62,427 nucleotides of DNA, from NCBI GenBank assembly GCA_016788065.1, contig JAEUTI010000008.1:1-62427 (forward strand), in the 5' to 3' direction. Below the pieces are notes generated by a model that had not been told where the DNA came from, ran no database searches, and saw nothing but the letters and a program-made list of their open reading frames with translations. This DNA comes from Bacteroidia bacterium. GTDB lineage: Bacteria > Bacteroidota > Bacteroidia > AKYH767-A > OLB10. Position numbers and translations under genes: made by a program. How positions within the stretch are numbered: position 1 is the stretch's first letter; every line of letters begins with the position of its first letter. Of this stretch, positions 26,529 through 36,304 are shown in pieces.

Positions 26529-28934
26529 TTAATTACGTAACGGTTTACCGGATGTTAAAATACTTTGAATTCTTTCAAGTGTCTTTTTCTCACCGCAAAG
26601 CGACAAAAATGCCTCCCGTTCCAGATCTAATAAATACTGTTCCGACACTTTAGTGGGAGCCGATAAATCGCCACCACACATTACCCAGCCCAGCTTTTCG
26701 GAAATCAGTTTATCGTGTGATGACATATAATGACCTGAATACATGGAGTTTGCACCTGCATAGACCATACCTAGTCCTGCTTTGCCCAAGACTTTTATGT
26801 CGGTTCTTTGAACAGGTTTGGTATACCCGGCATTGGCAAGTTCCAAAACCGCAAGTTTGGCATCGCTGATTAAACGTGAACGATTGATTGATATTTCATC
26901 GATTCCCGTTCTGAATACTCCCATATCGAATGCTTCATGGGCGGATGTTGCAACTTTAGCTGTGGCTATAGTCAGGAATTTCTCTTTTAAGAGATTAAGT
27001 TCAATATCACCTTCCCGGAAGGAATCACTTAAACGCAAAGCAAACTCTTTACTTCCACCTCCACCGGGAATCAAACCAACACCAAACTCAACCATCCCGA
27101 TATAGGTTTCAGCTGCAGCCTGTACTTTGTCGGCATGCATCGACATCTCACATCCACCACCCAGAGTTAATCCATGAGGTGCTACAACAACAGGTATTGA
27201 TGAATAACGAACTCTCATATTCGCATTTTGAAATGCCCGAATTGCAAAATCAATTTCATCATACTCCTGTTCTACAGCAAACATAAATACCATAGCAAGA
27301 TTTGCTCCTGCTGAAAAATTAGCACCATCGTTTCCGATAACAAGGCCTTTGAAATCCTTCTCAGCAATATCAATAGCTTTATTGATTCCTTCTAAAACTT
27401 CACCACCAATGGTATTCATTTTGGTATGAAATTCCAGATTGAGAACACCATCACCGATATCGAATAAGGTAGTGCCGGAATTTTTCCAGACCACTTTTGA
27501 ATCACGAAGATTATCGAGAATTATAAAATTATCTGCACCCGGAATTGCGAGATACGTTCCGCTGGAGATATCATAAAATTTACGGACTCCATTTTCATTT
27601 TTGTAAAAGGATGTATTTCCTTTTTCAATCATTTGGTATACCCATGCCGCCGGTTTTTTACCGGATGCTTCCATGACTTTTAGCGCATTGTTTACACCTA
27701 TAGCATCCCACGCTTCAAAAGGACCAAGTTCCCATCCAAAACCTGCCTGCATAGCTGCATCAATACGATAGGTTTCATCGGAAATTTCCGGCATCCGGTC
27801 AGAGACATATTTGAACAAACTGCTAAAAGCTGTACGATAAAATTCACCTGCCTTGTCGGTGCCACCAAACAATACAGGCATTCGCTGCTTTAGGTTATCG
27901 ATGGTTTTTGTTGCTTCTAAAGTTGCATACCGCACTTTTGTCTGCGGCTGATATTCCAGTGTATTTAAATTTAATTCCAGAATTTCACTCTTGCCGGAAT
28001 CGGATTTTACCTTTTTATAAAAACCCTGTCCGGTTTTATCTCCCAGCCATTTATTCTCCGACATTTTAGCAACAAATGCCGGCAATTTGAATTCATTTCT
28101 GTTAGCATCATCCTTGCAATTTGCATAAAGCCCATTGGCAACATGAATCATGGTATCTAGACCAACCACATCTGTAGTACGGAAAGTTGCCGACTTAGGT
28201 CTTCCCAATACGGGGCCTGTAAGCTTATCAACTTCTGCAACAGTGAGCTGCATTTTTTCAACCTGATGCAACAACGACATGATTGCAAATACCCCAATAC
28301 GATTTGCAATAAATGCAGGAGTATCTTTACAAAGTACGGTTGTTTTTCCAAGGAACAGATCGCCGTATTCCATGAGGAACGAAACAACTTCAGGATCAGT
28401 TTCAGGAGTAGGAATTACCTCGAGCAATCTCAGATATCGGGGAGGATTAAAAAAGTGCGTACCACAGAAGTTTTTTCTGAAGTCATCACTGCGTCCTGCT
28501 GCCATGAGATGAATAGGAATTCCGGAGGTATTACTTGTAATAAGTGTGCCCGGTTTTCGATGCTTCTCAACTTCATCATAAACTTTCTTTTTGATGTCGA
28601 GATTTTCCACAACTACTTCAATAACCCAATCGCATGTGCTAATTAGAGCCATGTTATCCTGAAAATTTCCAGTGGAAATTCTGGAAGCAAACGATTTTTT
28701 ATATAGTGGTGAAGGATTAGATTTTACAGCATTTGATAAGGAATCATTTACGATCCGGTTTCTAACCGAAAGCGATTCGATGGTCAGACCTTTCTTGATC
28801 TCATCAGCGGTTGGTTCTTTAGGTACAATGTCCAGTAAAATAACACTAACACCAATATTGGCAAAATGACAGGCAATACGGGAGCCCATAATACCCGAAC
28901 CTAATACAGCAACTTTTTTGATAGATCTTTTCAT
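26529..28934 (-). CDS. Fused 3-hydroxyacyl-CoA dehydrogenase/enoyl-CoA hydratase
   Basis: A trifunctional-type enzyme for the middle two steps of beta-oxidation. I start it at 28934 (801 residues) because the NAD-binding strand begins a few residues later; an upstream ATG at 28961 is possible. N-terminal Rossmann fold: VAVLGSGIMG at residues 8-17; hydroxyacyl-CoA dehydrogenase signature with His160 in CGTHFFNPP; C-terminal helical domain; then the enoyl-CoA hydratase part after ~510 (GNDGANFSAGANLAMV and GLTLGGGCEMSMHAD). The dehydrogenase comes before the hydratase, the FadN-like order, the reverse of E. coli FadB. It lies between the acyl-CoA synthetase and the MORN/thiolase genes. Confidence 0.93.
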   Translation of the reverse strand: MKRSIKKVAVLGSGIMGSRIACHFANIGVSVILLDIVPKEPTADEIKKGLTIESLSVRNRIVNDSLSNAVKSNPSPLYKKSFASRISTGNFQDNMALISTCDWVIEVVVENLDIKKKVYDEVEKHRKPGTLITSNTSGIPIHLMAAGRSDDFRKNFCGTHFFNPPRYLRLLEVIPTPETDPEVVSFLMEYGDLFLGKTTVLCKDTPAFIANRIGVFAIMSLLHQVEKMQLTVAEVDKLTGPVLGRPKSATFRTTDVVGLDTMIHVANGLYANCKDDANRNEFKLPAFVAKMSENKWLGDKTGQGFYKKVKSDSGKSEILELNLNTLEYQPQTKVRYATLEATKTIDNLKQRMPVLFGGTDKAGEFYRTAFSSLFKYVSDRMPEISDETYRIDAAMQAGFGWELGPFEAWDAIGVNNALKVMEASGKKPAAWVYQMIEKGNTSFYKNENGVRKFYDISSGTYLAIPGADNFIILDNLRDSKVVWKNSGTTLFDIGDGVLNLEFHTKMNTIGGEVLEGINKAIDIAEKDFKGLVIGNDGANFSAGANLAMVFMFAVEQEYDEIDFAIRAFQNANMRVRYSSIPVVVAPHGLTLGGGCEMSMHADKVQAAAETYIGMVEFGVGLIPGGGGSKEFALRLSDSFREGDIELNLLKEKFLTIATAKVATSAHEAFDMGVFRTGIDEISINRSRLISDAKLAVLELANAGYTKPVQRTDIKVLGKAGLGMVYAGANSMYSGHYMSSHDKLISEKLGWVMCGGDLSAPTKVSEQYLLDLEREAFLSLCGEKKTLERIQSILTSGKPLRN

Positions 28935-29023
28935 GAATGGGAATCGTTTAATCGACGTCAAAATTAGGAAATAACTGCAACAGCTTTTATAAATTGTGTA
29001 ATTAAATAACTTGAGTTAAAACG

Positions 29024-30787
29024 CTACGAAAATATCCTGTTTACCAGGTGGCTGTTTGCTTCCATGATAACTTTTCGTTTTAAACTTAGTTTAGGCGTCA
29101 TTTCACCCTTTTCAATAGAGAACTCTTTCGAAAGCAATTCAATTTTTTTAATGCTTTCGTAACTACCCAGACTTTTATTCATCTCTTCAACTTCCTCCAT
29201 AATCCTGGATTTTACCTCTGCACTATTAGCTATAGCTTCATTATTTTCAAAACTTAGACCTTTTCGCTCGGCCCATTCACGAATAAAGGCAAAAGAAGGA
29301 ACAATGAGTGCAGCAGCAAATTTTTGATTTTCTCCAATCACCATTGCCTGCTCAATGAACCTCGATTCTTTAAGCTTGTTTTCAATCATCTGAGGGGCAA
29401 TATATTTTCCCTGAGAAGTCTTAAATATTTCTTTCTTGCGATCGGTAATTTTAAGGAACCGGTTGAGAACCATTTCACCTATATCTCCGGTATGATAATA
29501 ACCGTCCTTATCAATTGCTTCTGCAGTCAAATCGGGACGTTTGTAATATCCCAGCATCACATTTGGACCTTTACATAAAATTTCACCATCTTCAGCAATT
29601 TTAATCTGTACACCATCAATAACAGGCCCAACAGTTCCAACATACATTCCATTTGGCTCCAGATTATTCACACAAATAACAGGAGATGTTTCAGTACATC
29701 CATATCCTTCCAAAACGGGTATTTGTGCAGCCCAGAATACTCGTGCTAATCTGGGTTGCAAAGCGGCACCACCGGAAACAATGGCTTTGGTATTTCCGCC
29801 CAGTGCCTCACGCCATTTATTAAAAATTATTTTATTGGCCAGCTTTAGCTGGAAGTTGTACCATGCTCCGCCATCGATATTCGGATCATATTTCAATCCT
29901 AATTCCAATGCCCAAAAGAATAGTTTCTTCTTGATTCCGGTGAGATCTGCTCCTTTCGCCACAATTTTGTCGTAAACCTTTTCAAGCAACCGTGGTACAG
30001 CTGAAAATGCCGTTGGCTGAACCTCTCTGATATTATCACCGATGGTTTCCATCGATTCAGCATAGTAGATGGATGTGCACAAATACATGTACAAATAAGT
30101 GAGCATTCGCTCGTAAATGTGGTTCAAGGGCAGAAAACTCAACACCTTATCTCCTGCTTTTACCGGTGGCAAATGTTGTACGGAAATGAAATTACTAACC
30201 AGATTGGCATGCGAAAGCATTACTCCTTTAGGATTTCCTGTAGTACCCGAAGTGTACAGTAAAGTGGCCAGATCACCCGTTTGAATAGCTTCCTTTAGTT
30301 GATTTAGTTTATTTTCATCTTTACTTTTTTCACCCGTTTCAAGCAATTCAGTCCAATGAGGTGCTCCGTTAACCCTGTTATAAGTGTAAATAAGTGGTTT
30401 TAAAGGCAGATTTTCAGCAATATTTTTAACCTTCAGGAAGAGTTCCTCTGTAGAAACGAAAACTATTTTTACATCGGCATCTGTTAATATGAATTTCAGG
30501 TCGCTTTCACTAATCGTCGGATATACAGGCACATCTATAGCGCCAATCTGTAAAACACCCAGGTCTGTGAAGTTCCATTCCAGCCGGTTATTGGAAATAA
30601 TTGCAATCTTGTCGCCCGGGGAAATACCTTTGGCTAGCAAACCATAACTAACCTGATCCGTGTATTTTTTGAAGTCAGCTGAACTGTGCGTGATCCAATT
30701 ACCATTTTCCTTTCCTGCAAAAGCTACCTGTAGCGGGTGTTTTTCAAGCTGGTTAGGAATTAAATCAAAGAGTCTGGTTACGTTCAT
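29024..30787 (-). CDS. Long-chain acyl-CoA synthetase (AMP-forming)
   Basis: Activates free fatty acids to acyl-CoA with ATP. 587 residues with the AMP-binding signature YTSGTTGNPKG at 178-188, the central GYGCTETSP (~330-340), GYYHTGDIGE and the C-terminal KITDRKKEIFKTSQGKYIAP, with the catalytic-lysine region near the end. It is first in the minus-strand beta-oxidation cluster, 89 bp from the fused enzyme, and divergent from the nitronate monooxygenase gene. No TetR- or MarR-type regulator gene, often found at this place, is present. Confidence 0.93.
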   Translation of the reverse strand: MNVTRLFDLIPNQLEKHPLQVAFAGKENGNWITHSSADFKKYTDQVSYGLLAKGISPGDKIAIISNNRLEWNFTDLGVLQIGAIDVPVYPTISESDLKFILTDADVKIVFVSTEELFLKVKNIAENLPLKPLIYTYNRVNGAPHWTELLETGEKSKDENKLNQLKEAIQTGDLATLLYTSGTTGNPKGVMLSHANLVSNFISVQHLPPVKAGDKVLSFLPLNHIYERMLTYLYMYLCTSIYYAESMETIGDNIREVQPTAFSAVPRLLEKVYDKIVAKGADLTGIKKKLFFWALELGLKYDPNIDGGAWYNFQLKLANKIIFNKWREALGGNTKAIVSGGAALQPRLARVFWAAQIPVLEGYGCTETSPVICVNNLEPNGMYVGTVGPVIDGVQIKIAEDGEILCKGPNVMLGYYKRPDLTAEAIDKDGYYHTGDIGEMVLNRFLKITDRKKEIFKTSQGKYIAPQMIENKLKESRFIEQAMVIGENQKFAAALIVPSFAFIREWAERKGLSFENNEAIANSAEVKSRIMEEVEEMNKSLGSYESIKKIELLSKEFSIEKGEMTPKLSLKRKVIMEANSHLVNRIFS

Positions 30788-30893
30788 AATTGATTAACTT
30801 TTCGGAAGTAACAAATTAAATCATTTTTGTTTTAATTTGAAATAAAAGAGCGACTTTTATGGTTTGACATTTTAATTATTGCCTTCTTTAACA

Positions 30894-31907
30894 ATGATAA
30901 ACTTAAAAAGTTCTCTTTGCAATCAGCTGGGCATCCGGCTTCCGGTTATCATGGCACCTATGTTTCTGGTCACCAATGAACCTATGTTAAAGGCTGCTTT
31001 GGATTCCGGCATCATGGGCGTTTTCCCCAGTCTGAATTATCGCAAAGAAGGGGAATTAGGAGCACTTATCAAACAATTGCATGAATATAAACAATCCAGA
31101 AGCAGCTCCGGCAATTTCGGTGTTAATTTGATTGTGCAGAAATCCAATCCTCTCTATCAACAACATCTCGACGTTTGTATCAACGGTAAAGTGCCCTTTT
31201 TCATAACTTCACTTGGGAGTCCTGCCGAAGTTATACAGAGAGCACACAGTTATGGTGCCAAGGTTTTTTGTGATGTCACCAATATGGAACACGCTGCTAA
31301 ATGTGCCAGTTTAGGTTGTGCTGGATTTATTGCGGTTGGACAAGGAGCTGGTGGACATGCCGGACCTAATCCGCTTACCGTTTTGGTTCCCGCTCTGAAA
31401 GAACAGTTTCCGCAAATCCCAGTTGTTGCGGCCGGAGGGGTTGCCACCGGTGCAGGAATAGTTTCGATGCTCGCAATCGGTGCTGCTGGTGTTTCGATTG
31501 GTACGCGGTTTATTGCATCTGTAGAAGCAGGCGTAAGTGATGCCTACAAGGAAGCTGTCGTTAATTCAGATATGGAAGATATTGTGATGACCGAACGACT
31601 TTCCGGTACTCCTTGCACCATAATTGATACCCCTTACGCGAAAAAAATAGGATACAGACAAGGTTGGCTGGAACGTTTTCTGAGTAAAAACAGTACCACC
31701 AAAAAATATTTTAAAATGCTGGTGCAGATAAATGGAATGAAAAAATTAGAGAAGGCAATCAAACCAGGAAATTACAATAACCTTTGGTGCGCAGGGAAAT
31801 CAGTTGCCGTTATACATGATATTAAATCCTGTACTGAAATTGTGAACACAATGGAATCTGAAATGAAAACATCCTTGCAGGAGTTAAATGCAATGGGAAT
31901 TCTCTAA
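30894..31907 (+). CDS. Nitronate monooxygenase (2-nitropropane dioxygenase family)
   Basis: FMN enzyme of the TIM-barrel NMO family that oxidises alkyl nitronates. 337 residues from ATG 30894 (an upstream TTG at 30879 is less likely). Visible: the N-terminal QLGIRLPVIMAPM, the SLGSPAEVI turn, the flavin-binding stretch GQGAGGHAGPN (~150-160), and VVAAGGVATGAGIVSMLAIGAAGVSIGTRF (broken by 'VAAGGVATG' and 'GVSIGTRF' as the FMN-phosphate loops). Many family members act on other substrates, so the exact reaction is uncertain. It is followed after 14 bp by a thioesterase-like gene. Confidence 0.88.
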   Translation: MINLKSSLCNQLGIRLPVIMAPMFLVTNEPMLKAALDSGIMGVFPSLNYRKEGELGALIKQLHEYKQSRSSSGNFGVNLIVQKSNPLYQQHLDVCINGKVPFFITSLGSPAEVIQRAHSYGAKVFCDVTNMEHAAKCASLGCAGFIAVGQGAGGHAGPNPLTVLVPALKEQFPQIPVVAAGGVATGAGIVSMLAIGAAGVSIGTRFIASVEAGVSDAYKEAVVNSDMEDIVMTERLSGTPCTIIDTPYAKKIGYRQGWLERFLSKNSTTKKYFKMLVQINGMKKLEKAIKPGNYNNLWCAGKSVAVIHDIKSCTEIVNTMESEMKTSLQELNAMGIL

Positions 31908-31921
31908 TCTGTTTTCTGCAT

Positions 31922-32431
31922 ATGTCAAAACTCCAATATCTCATAGCTAAATCTGCCGGTTCATCTTTTTATAAAACGGTATTGAATCTCGCACTCGATT
32001 TTACAATTCCGTTTAATAGTCCGCATCACTACAAAGTTTTAGATATTAAACCCGGTTTCGCACATGTAATGTTGCCATTCCGGCGAAGTAACAAAAATCA
32101 TGTAAACAGTTTGCATGCCTGTGCTTTGGCAACACTCTGTGAGTTTACCACCGGATTGGCTCTGGTAGGTGCAATTTCAGAACAGGAGTATCGTATTATT
32201 TTAAAGAACCTCAATACTTCTTATTTATATCAGGGTAAACAACCGGTAACTGCAACATTTGAATTGACACAACAATTTATTCAGGAACAAATTATAAATC
32301 CGTTGAAACAGGAAGAGTCAGTTACTGTAACTTTTGAAGTTGAAGTGAAGGATGCTTCTGCCAATCTTATCTGTAGTTCACTTGTTACGTGGCAAATTAA
32401 AAATTGGAGTAAGGTTCGTCTCAAATCATAA
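31922..32431 (+). CDS. DUF4442/hotdog-fold thioesterase-like protein
   Basis: 169 residues. The pattern matches hotdog-fold proteins of the DUF4442/YiiD C-terminal type: an N-terminal helix, SPHHYKVLDIKPGFAHVMLPF (strand pair; split here as SPHHYKVL and GFAHVMLPF), the central helix NSLHACALATLCEFTTGLAL, then the strands TFELT, SVTVTFEVEV and LICSSLVTWQI. Such proteins are acyl-CoA thioesterase relatives. It is co-directional and 14 bp after the nitronate monooxygenase, and 14 bp before the LEA lipoprotein gene. Substrate unknown. Confidence 0.7.
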   Translation: MSKLQYLIAKSAGSSFYKTVLNLALDFTIPFNSPHHYKVLDIKPGFAHVMLPFRRSNKNHVNSLHACALATLCEFTTGLALVGAISEQEYRIILKNLNTSYLYQGKQPVTATFELTQQFIQEQIINPLKQEESVTVTFEVEVKDASANLICSSLVTWQIKNWSKVRLKS

Positions 32432-32445
32432 CAACAATAAACTGC

Positions 32446-32904
32446 ATGAAAAATATTTTTTCAGTTCACTACATATTATTGCTTGTACTTTTAACCGGAT
32501 TGTATTCCTGCGGTTCTATTAAACCGGTTTCAATTAAAGGAATAGAAAATTTTAAAATGGGATCGGGTTTGTCGAAGCCTGAGTTTACATTCGATATTGC
32601 ACTCGAAAACCCCAATAAATTTGGAGTTACCGTGCAGCGAATGGGTGTAAATCTTTCATTGAATGATTCTTCTGTTGCAGGAATAAATATTCCATCCAAA
32701 ACCAGAATAGCAGCCGGTTCTGTAATTACGGTACCTGTAACCATTCAGCCTTCGGTGCAAACCATGACCAACCTGGTATTGGGCGGACTGAAGAATATTC
32801 TATCTGAAAATAAAAAACAACGGATCGAAATTAAAGGTGAAATTGCAATCCGGAAATTTATTTTCGTTAAAAAAATAAAAATACGGGAAGCAATTAAGTT
32901 GTAA
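32446..32904 (+). CDS. LEA type 2 (WHy-domain-like) lipoprotein
   Basis: 152 residues with a signal peptide ending in a lipobox (LLTGLYSCGS, Cys at ~22). The rest is a single immunoglobulin-like WHy/LEA_2 domain: PEFTFDIALENPNKFGVTVQRMGVNLSL, then a central NIPSKTRIAAGSVITVPVTI and an ending KGEIAIRKFIFVKKI. The pattern 'N-P-N' after the first strand is typical. The function of bacterial WHy lipoproteins is unclear; stress or membrane stabilisation is an inference. It is the last gene of the 30894-32904 run. Confidence 0.75.
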   Translation: MKNIFSVHYILLLVLLTGLYSCGSIKPVSIKGIENFKMGSGLSKPEFTFDIALENPNKFGVTVQRMGVNLSLNDSSVAGINIPSKTRIAAGSVITVPVTIQPSVQTMTNLVLGGLKNILSENKKQRIEIKGEIAIRKFIFVKKIKIREAIKL

Positions 32905-32910
32905 AGCCGG

Positions 32911-35097
32911 TTATTCTGTGATAACCAGTTTTTTTACGATCTGCATTTTATTCTTATCAGTTAGTTTTAACTGATAGCTTCCGGTAGCAATGTTTTTAGT
33001 ACTAAAAGTAAATGGAAATTCCCGGATGTTATGGAACTCCTTTACCGTTCTTCCCAATTGATCAATAACGGAAAGGTCACACTCTGAAACCTCATTTTCT
33101 TTAATCGAAATGGTGATCATGTCGCCTGCAAAAACAGGGTTTGGAAACAATGACATAGCATTATTTTCAGTGATGTCATCAAGCGATGTCAGCGAGCAAT
33201 TTACCAATGTGTTAAATGCATTTGCTTTGCCGTATCCCCAGGTAACATCAGGCAAATTGAAGCCGGTAAAATTATCCTGAACAGCACAATTTATGATTGC
33301 ATTTTTGACCTGCATAGCTGTTGCAGTTGGATTTTGTTGCAGATATAAAGCAGCAATTCCTGCAACAACAGGTGAAGAAGAACTCGTTCCGCCATCACGG
33401 AAATGAAACCCGCCTTGCGCAATTTTAGGAGCGTTGCCCGGTTGTGTAGCCCAAATAGTAAGTAAGGAAAGTTGTCCGCATGATAACATCAATCCACCCG
33501 GTGCAGCTATATCCGGTTTTATTCTTCCGTCTCTTGTTGGTCCCCAGGAAGAATTTAATGCAATTTCACCCGGTGTAACTGTAGCATCCGTATAAGTATT
33601 TCCATTGATATCAACATAGTTGCCTCTGTTTCCATAATTACCAACGGTAATCACATTATCCAGACATTGAAATCCGCTTACTATGGTTGATAAGGAATCG
33701 GGAAGTTTGTAGTGAACTATTTCAGGAACAATTGCAGCCGATGGTAATGCTGAATTGACAAATCCCGGTTGTCCTGTTCCATCATAAAATTTCCAGATAT
33801 CCAGTTTGCCCGAACCTGTGGTCATGAGTCGCCATTGATAAGTTGCAGAGTCAGGCACAATATTAATTTCAAGAAGATAAGTTGGTCCCTGGGTACTTCC
33901 AAACGATTGTACGATCGCAAGTCTGTTTCCGGAGGTACTGTACAAGGTATCTTGTTTGAAAACTCCAAGATTGTAAAATATATCACGGTAGTTTAATTTT
34001 CCTCTGAAACTTGCTGAGGTAGTATTTTTATCAGCACCAATGGTGTAATCAATATTTTTAAAGTCAGCAGTATCGCCCCAAACCTGGAAGTAAAGTGCAG
34101 AGAAAGCAGGATTATGTCGCACCCAGGTGAATGAAGTATCCGTTGTTACATTATAACCAAGATGAAATGGAATAGAACCTGCATTTCCGGCTGCTGCAAC
34201 CATCACACGTCCTACTTGTTGGTTAAGCAGTGTACTGATCATTTGTGATTGCAAATCATAACCATCATGTGAGCCGTAGTAATCACCTAAACTGGCATTA
34301 ATAACACATGGTTTACCAAGAATAGCTGCACGGTTGAAAATGTAATCTACTGCATCGATATATGTTGGATCAGTAGTATTGTTAAAGTCGAATGCAACTT
34401 CAATAATATCGGCACCGGGTGCAACTCCTTTATTCTTTCCATTAGCACTTCCATCCCCTGCAGTAATTCCGGTTACATGTGTTCCATGTCCAAAACCTTG
34501 CGCATCATTTGATGATGATGCAAGTCCTGCATCAATGTCGGTTTTATTCCATTCCTGTCCATAGCCATAAGCTGCAGGGGTGTTTGCTGCCACCGGTTTG
34601 CGTTGATCCCATAAGTATTGAACACGGGTGGTTCCTGCTGAATCCTGTAAATCAGGGTGGGTTAAATCTACACCTGTATCAATTATTCCGATGGCTATCC
34701 CTGTTCCATCATATCCCTGCAATAAGGGTGAAATACCTGCATGCACCGCATTTGCCTGTACAACAGACCGCATGGTATCATTCATGGTTGTGTATTTGTT
34801 TCCGGGATTTTCAATTCTGCTTACCTGATCACTGGCTGCCAATAACGGAATTGCCGAAACCGGAATTCTTATAGTAGCTATGTTGCCGTGAGCATAGCGG
34901 AACAAACCGCCGTTAATTTCCGCAAATTCTCGAATAGCTTCCACATTACCCTGAACAAGCAAATTAATCTGTTTCTGTTGCATCGTTTCGTCTGCTATCA
35001 TTTTAGCAAGATGGAAATTCAGTTTATGCGTTCCTTGCGCAAACAGCATTGCCGGCATCATGAACATAAAAAGCAGAAAGGGAATCGATTTTTTCAT
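32911..35097 (-). CDS. Secreted subtilisin-like (S8) serine protease with T9SS tail
   Basis: 728 residues: signal peptide (MLFA-QG, ~20), an inhibitor-like pro-region, then the S8 catalytic domain with Asp140 (GIIDTGVDLTHPDL), His204 (GFGHGTHVTG) and Ser572 (GGTSSSSPVVAGIAA). A ~200-residue beta-rich insertion sits between His and Ser (residues ~310-480), as in many Bacteroidota subtilases. The T9SS type A tail starts near residue 655 (LFPNPVFAGD ... GSYQLKLTDKN). It should be exported across the outer membrane to digest proteins. It is convergent with the LEA gene. Confidence 0.93.
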   Translation of the reverse strand: MKKSIPFLLFMFMMPAMLFAQGTHKLNFHLAKMIADETMQQKQINLLVQGNVEAIREFAEINGGLFRYAHGNIATIRIPVSAIPLLAASDQVSRIENPGNKYTTMNDTMRSVVQANAVHAGISPLLQGYDGTGIAIGIIDTGVDLTHPDLQDSAGTTRVQYLWDQRKPVAANTPAAYGYGQEWNKTDIDAGLASSSNDAQGFGHGTHVTGITAGDGSANGKNKGVAPGADIIEVAFDFNNTTDPTYIDAVDYIFNRAAILGKPCVINASLGDYYGSHDGYDLQSQMISTLLNQQVGRVMVAAAGNAGSIPFHLGYNVTTDTSFTWVRHNPAFSALYFQVWGDTADFKNIDYTIGADKNTTSASFRGKLNYRDIFYNLGVFKQDTLYSTSGNRLAIVQSFGSTQGPTYLLEINIVPDSATYQWRLMTTGSGKLDIWKFYDGTGQPGFVNSALPSAAIVPEIVHYKLPDSLSTIVSGFQCLDNVITVGNYGNRGNYVDINGNTYTDATVTPGEIALNSSWGPTRDGRIKPDIAAPGGLMLSCGQLSLLTIWATQPGNAPKIAQGGFHFRDGGTSSSSPVVAGIAALYLQQNPTATAMQVKNAIINCAVQDNFTGFNLPDVTWGYGKANAFNTLVNCSLTSLDDITENNAMSLFPNPVFAGDMITISIKENEVSECDLSVIDQLGRTVKEFHNIREFPFTFSTKNIATGSYQLKLTDKNKMQIVKKLVITE

Positions 35098-35376
35098 AGT
35101 AGATTGATTATGTAAACTTTAACGTTTAAGGCAAGGATTTTGTTCTGTAAATTTAAAGAAAATGTAATTCTGGTTGTTGTTCTAAAAGCATTGATTATCA
35201 ACACAGTTATGTTCAAAGAATGGAGATTCGCTTTTAGTTCGCTTTTTTCTTTTTCAAGGGGCTTTAATTTGAATGGTGAATAAATAGCTGGTTTCATATT
35301 TTCAACAGGCTGATTATCCATGTAATAATATTGTAATCTGTTAATAATTTTTCCTGCTGTTTTTTACCGGAAACCT
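35098..35376. other. Gene-free spacer between divergent genes
   Basis: About 280 bp between the protease gene and the predicted promoter of the hydrolase-fold gene. It contains AT-rich stretches and a short open frame on the minus strand (ending 35094, overlapping the protease start) that shows no convincing coding features. I see no repeat or RNA. Confidence 0.4.
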
Positions 35377-35384
35377 TATTTTTG
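35377..35384 (+). promoter_or_regulatory. Predicted -7 element (TATTTTTG) for the 35416 gene
   Basis: An exact TAnnTTTG match 31 nt before ATG 35416; no clear -33 TTG. Confidence 0.4.
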
Positions 35385-35415
35385 CCGTTATACTGATAAT
35401 AGAATTAAACGAATT

Positions 35416-36237
35416 ATGAAAAAATCCCCTTTATCTTATCTTTTTCTCCTGCTTGTTTTACTCGGATTAACTCCGGCAATGGCCTTAAATCCTTCTAAAG
35501 AGTATAAGGTTACTCCCGACAAATTCGGAATGCAATACAAAGAAGAAAAGATTAAAACATCTGATGGAGCAATCCTGAATGCATGGTTTTTTGAAAATGC
35601 GAAGAAGTCAACCAACTGGGTGGTGATTTCCGGAAGTGGTGATGGTAATATGGCCGATAACCTGGAAATTGTTAACTCATTTTTATCGGCAGGCTATAAT
35701 GTTGCCACTTACGATTACCGTGGTTATGGTGCCAGCAGTGAATTTAAAATTGATCCCGATTTATTTATTTACCCGCAATTTATCACCGATTTAAATGCAG
35801 TTCTCGATCATCTTCGCAAGTCGCGTGCTATCACTAAATTCGATTTATTCGGTTTAAATATTGGTGCCGGATTGTCAATTGGAGTAGGAGCAAATCGTCC
35901 TGAAACAAAGAAAATAATTGCTGATGGTCCGTGGACTAGCCTTGAAGGAATGAAATCAAAAATCAAAGACAAAACCGGTAAAGAAGTAAACATGCCATTT
36001 GGTTTTGATAAAACACATGAACCAATTTATGCATTTGATAAACCTAAAGGACCTATGAAAAATATGATGATCATAGTTTCTGCTCAGGATCCTATTATCG
36101 GACCAGGTGATGTTAAAAGCATCAAAGGTGTAAATGAAGTTTATATTGTTAAGAATAGTCCGGTTAATGCCGACAATTTTTCTACAGATAAAAACATGTA
36201 CTTCGAAAAAATTTCAAAATTCTTACTTGGGAAGTAA
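35416..36237 (+). CDS. Secreted alpha/beta-hydrolase-fold protein with degenerate active site
   Basis: 273 residues: signal peptide (LLVLLGLTPAMA, ~23), then a clear alpha/beta-hydrolase frame: LNAWFFEN, WVVISGSGDGN (oxyanion region), YNVATYDYRGYGAS, the helix before the nucleophile elbow, and FDLFGLNIGAGLSIG. The elbow should read G-x-S-x-G, but residues 146-150 are G-L-N-I-G, so Asn148 replaces Ser. The C-terminal catalytic His is also missing: the region after VKNSPVNADNFS has no histidine. The acidic residue SAQDPII (Asp) remains. It is probably a catalytically inactive binding or structural protein. It is flanked by a strong bidirectional terminator. Confidence 0.8.
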   Translation: MKKSPLSYLFLLLVLLGLTPAMALNPSKEYKVTPDKFGMQYKEEKIKTSDGAILNAWFFENAKKSTNWVVISGSGDGNMADNLEIVNSFLSAGYNVATYDYRGYGASSEFKIDPDLFIYPQFITDLNAVLDHLRKSRAITKFDLFGLNIGAGLSIGVGANRPETKKIIADGPWTSLEGMKSKIKDKTGKEVNMPFGFDKTHEPIYAFDKPKGPMKNMMIIVSAQDPIIGPGDVKSIKGVNEVYIVKNSPVNADNFSTDKNMYFEKISKFLLGK

Positions 36238-36251
36238 TCCAAACACACCAT

Positions 36252-36291
36252 AAAAAAACGGCGGGGTTAATTCTAACCCCGCCGTTTTTTT
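36252..36291. terminator. Bidirectional terminator
   Basis: An 18-base arm ending CGGCGGGGTTA (36259-36269) pairs with TAACCCCGCCG (36274-36284), with A-run and T-run flanks of seven bases. It separates the hydrolase-fold gene (+) and the NifU-like gene (-). Confidence 0.95.
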
Positions 36292-36304
36292 ATTCTATAC
36301 TTGA

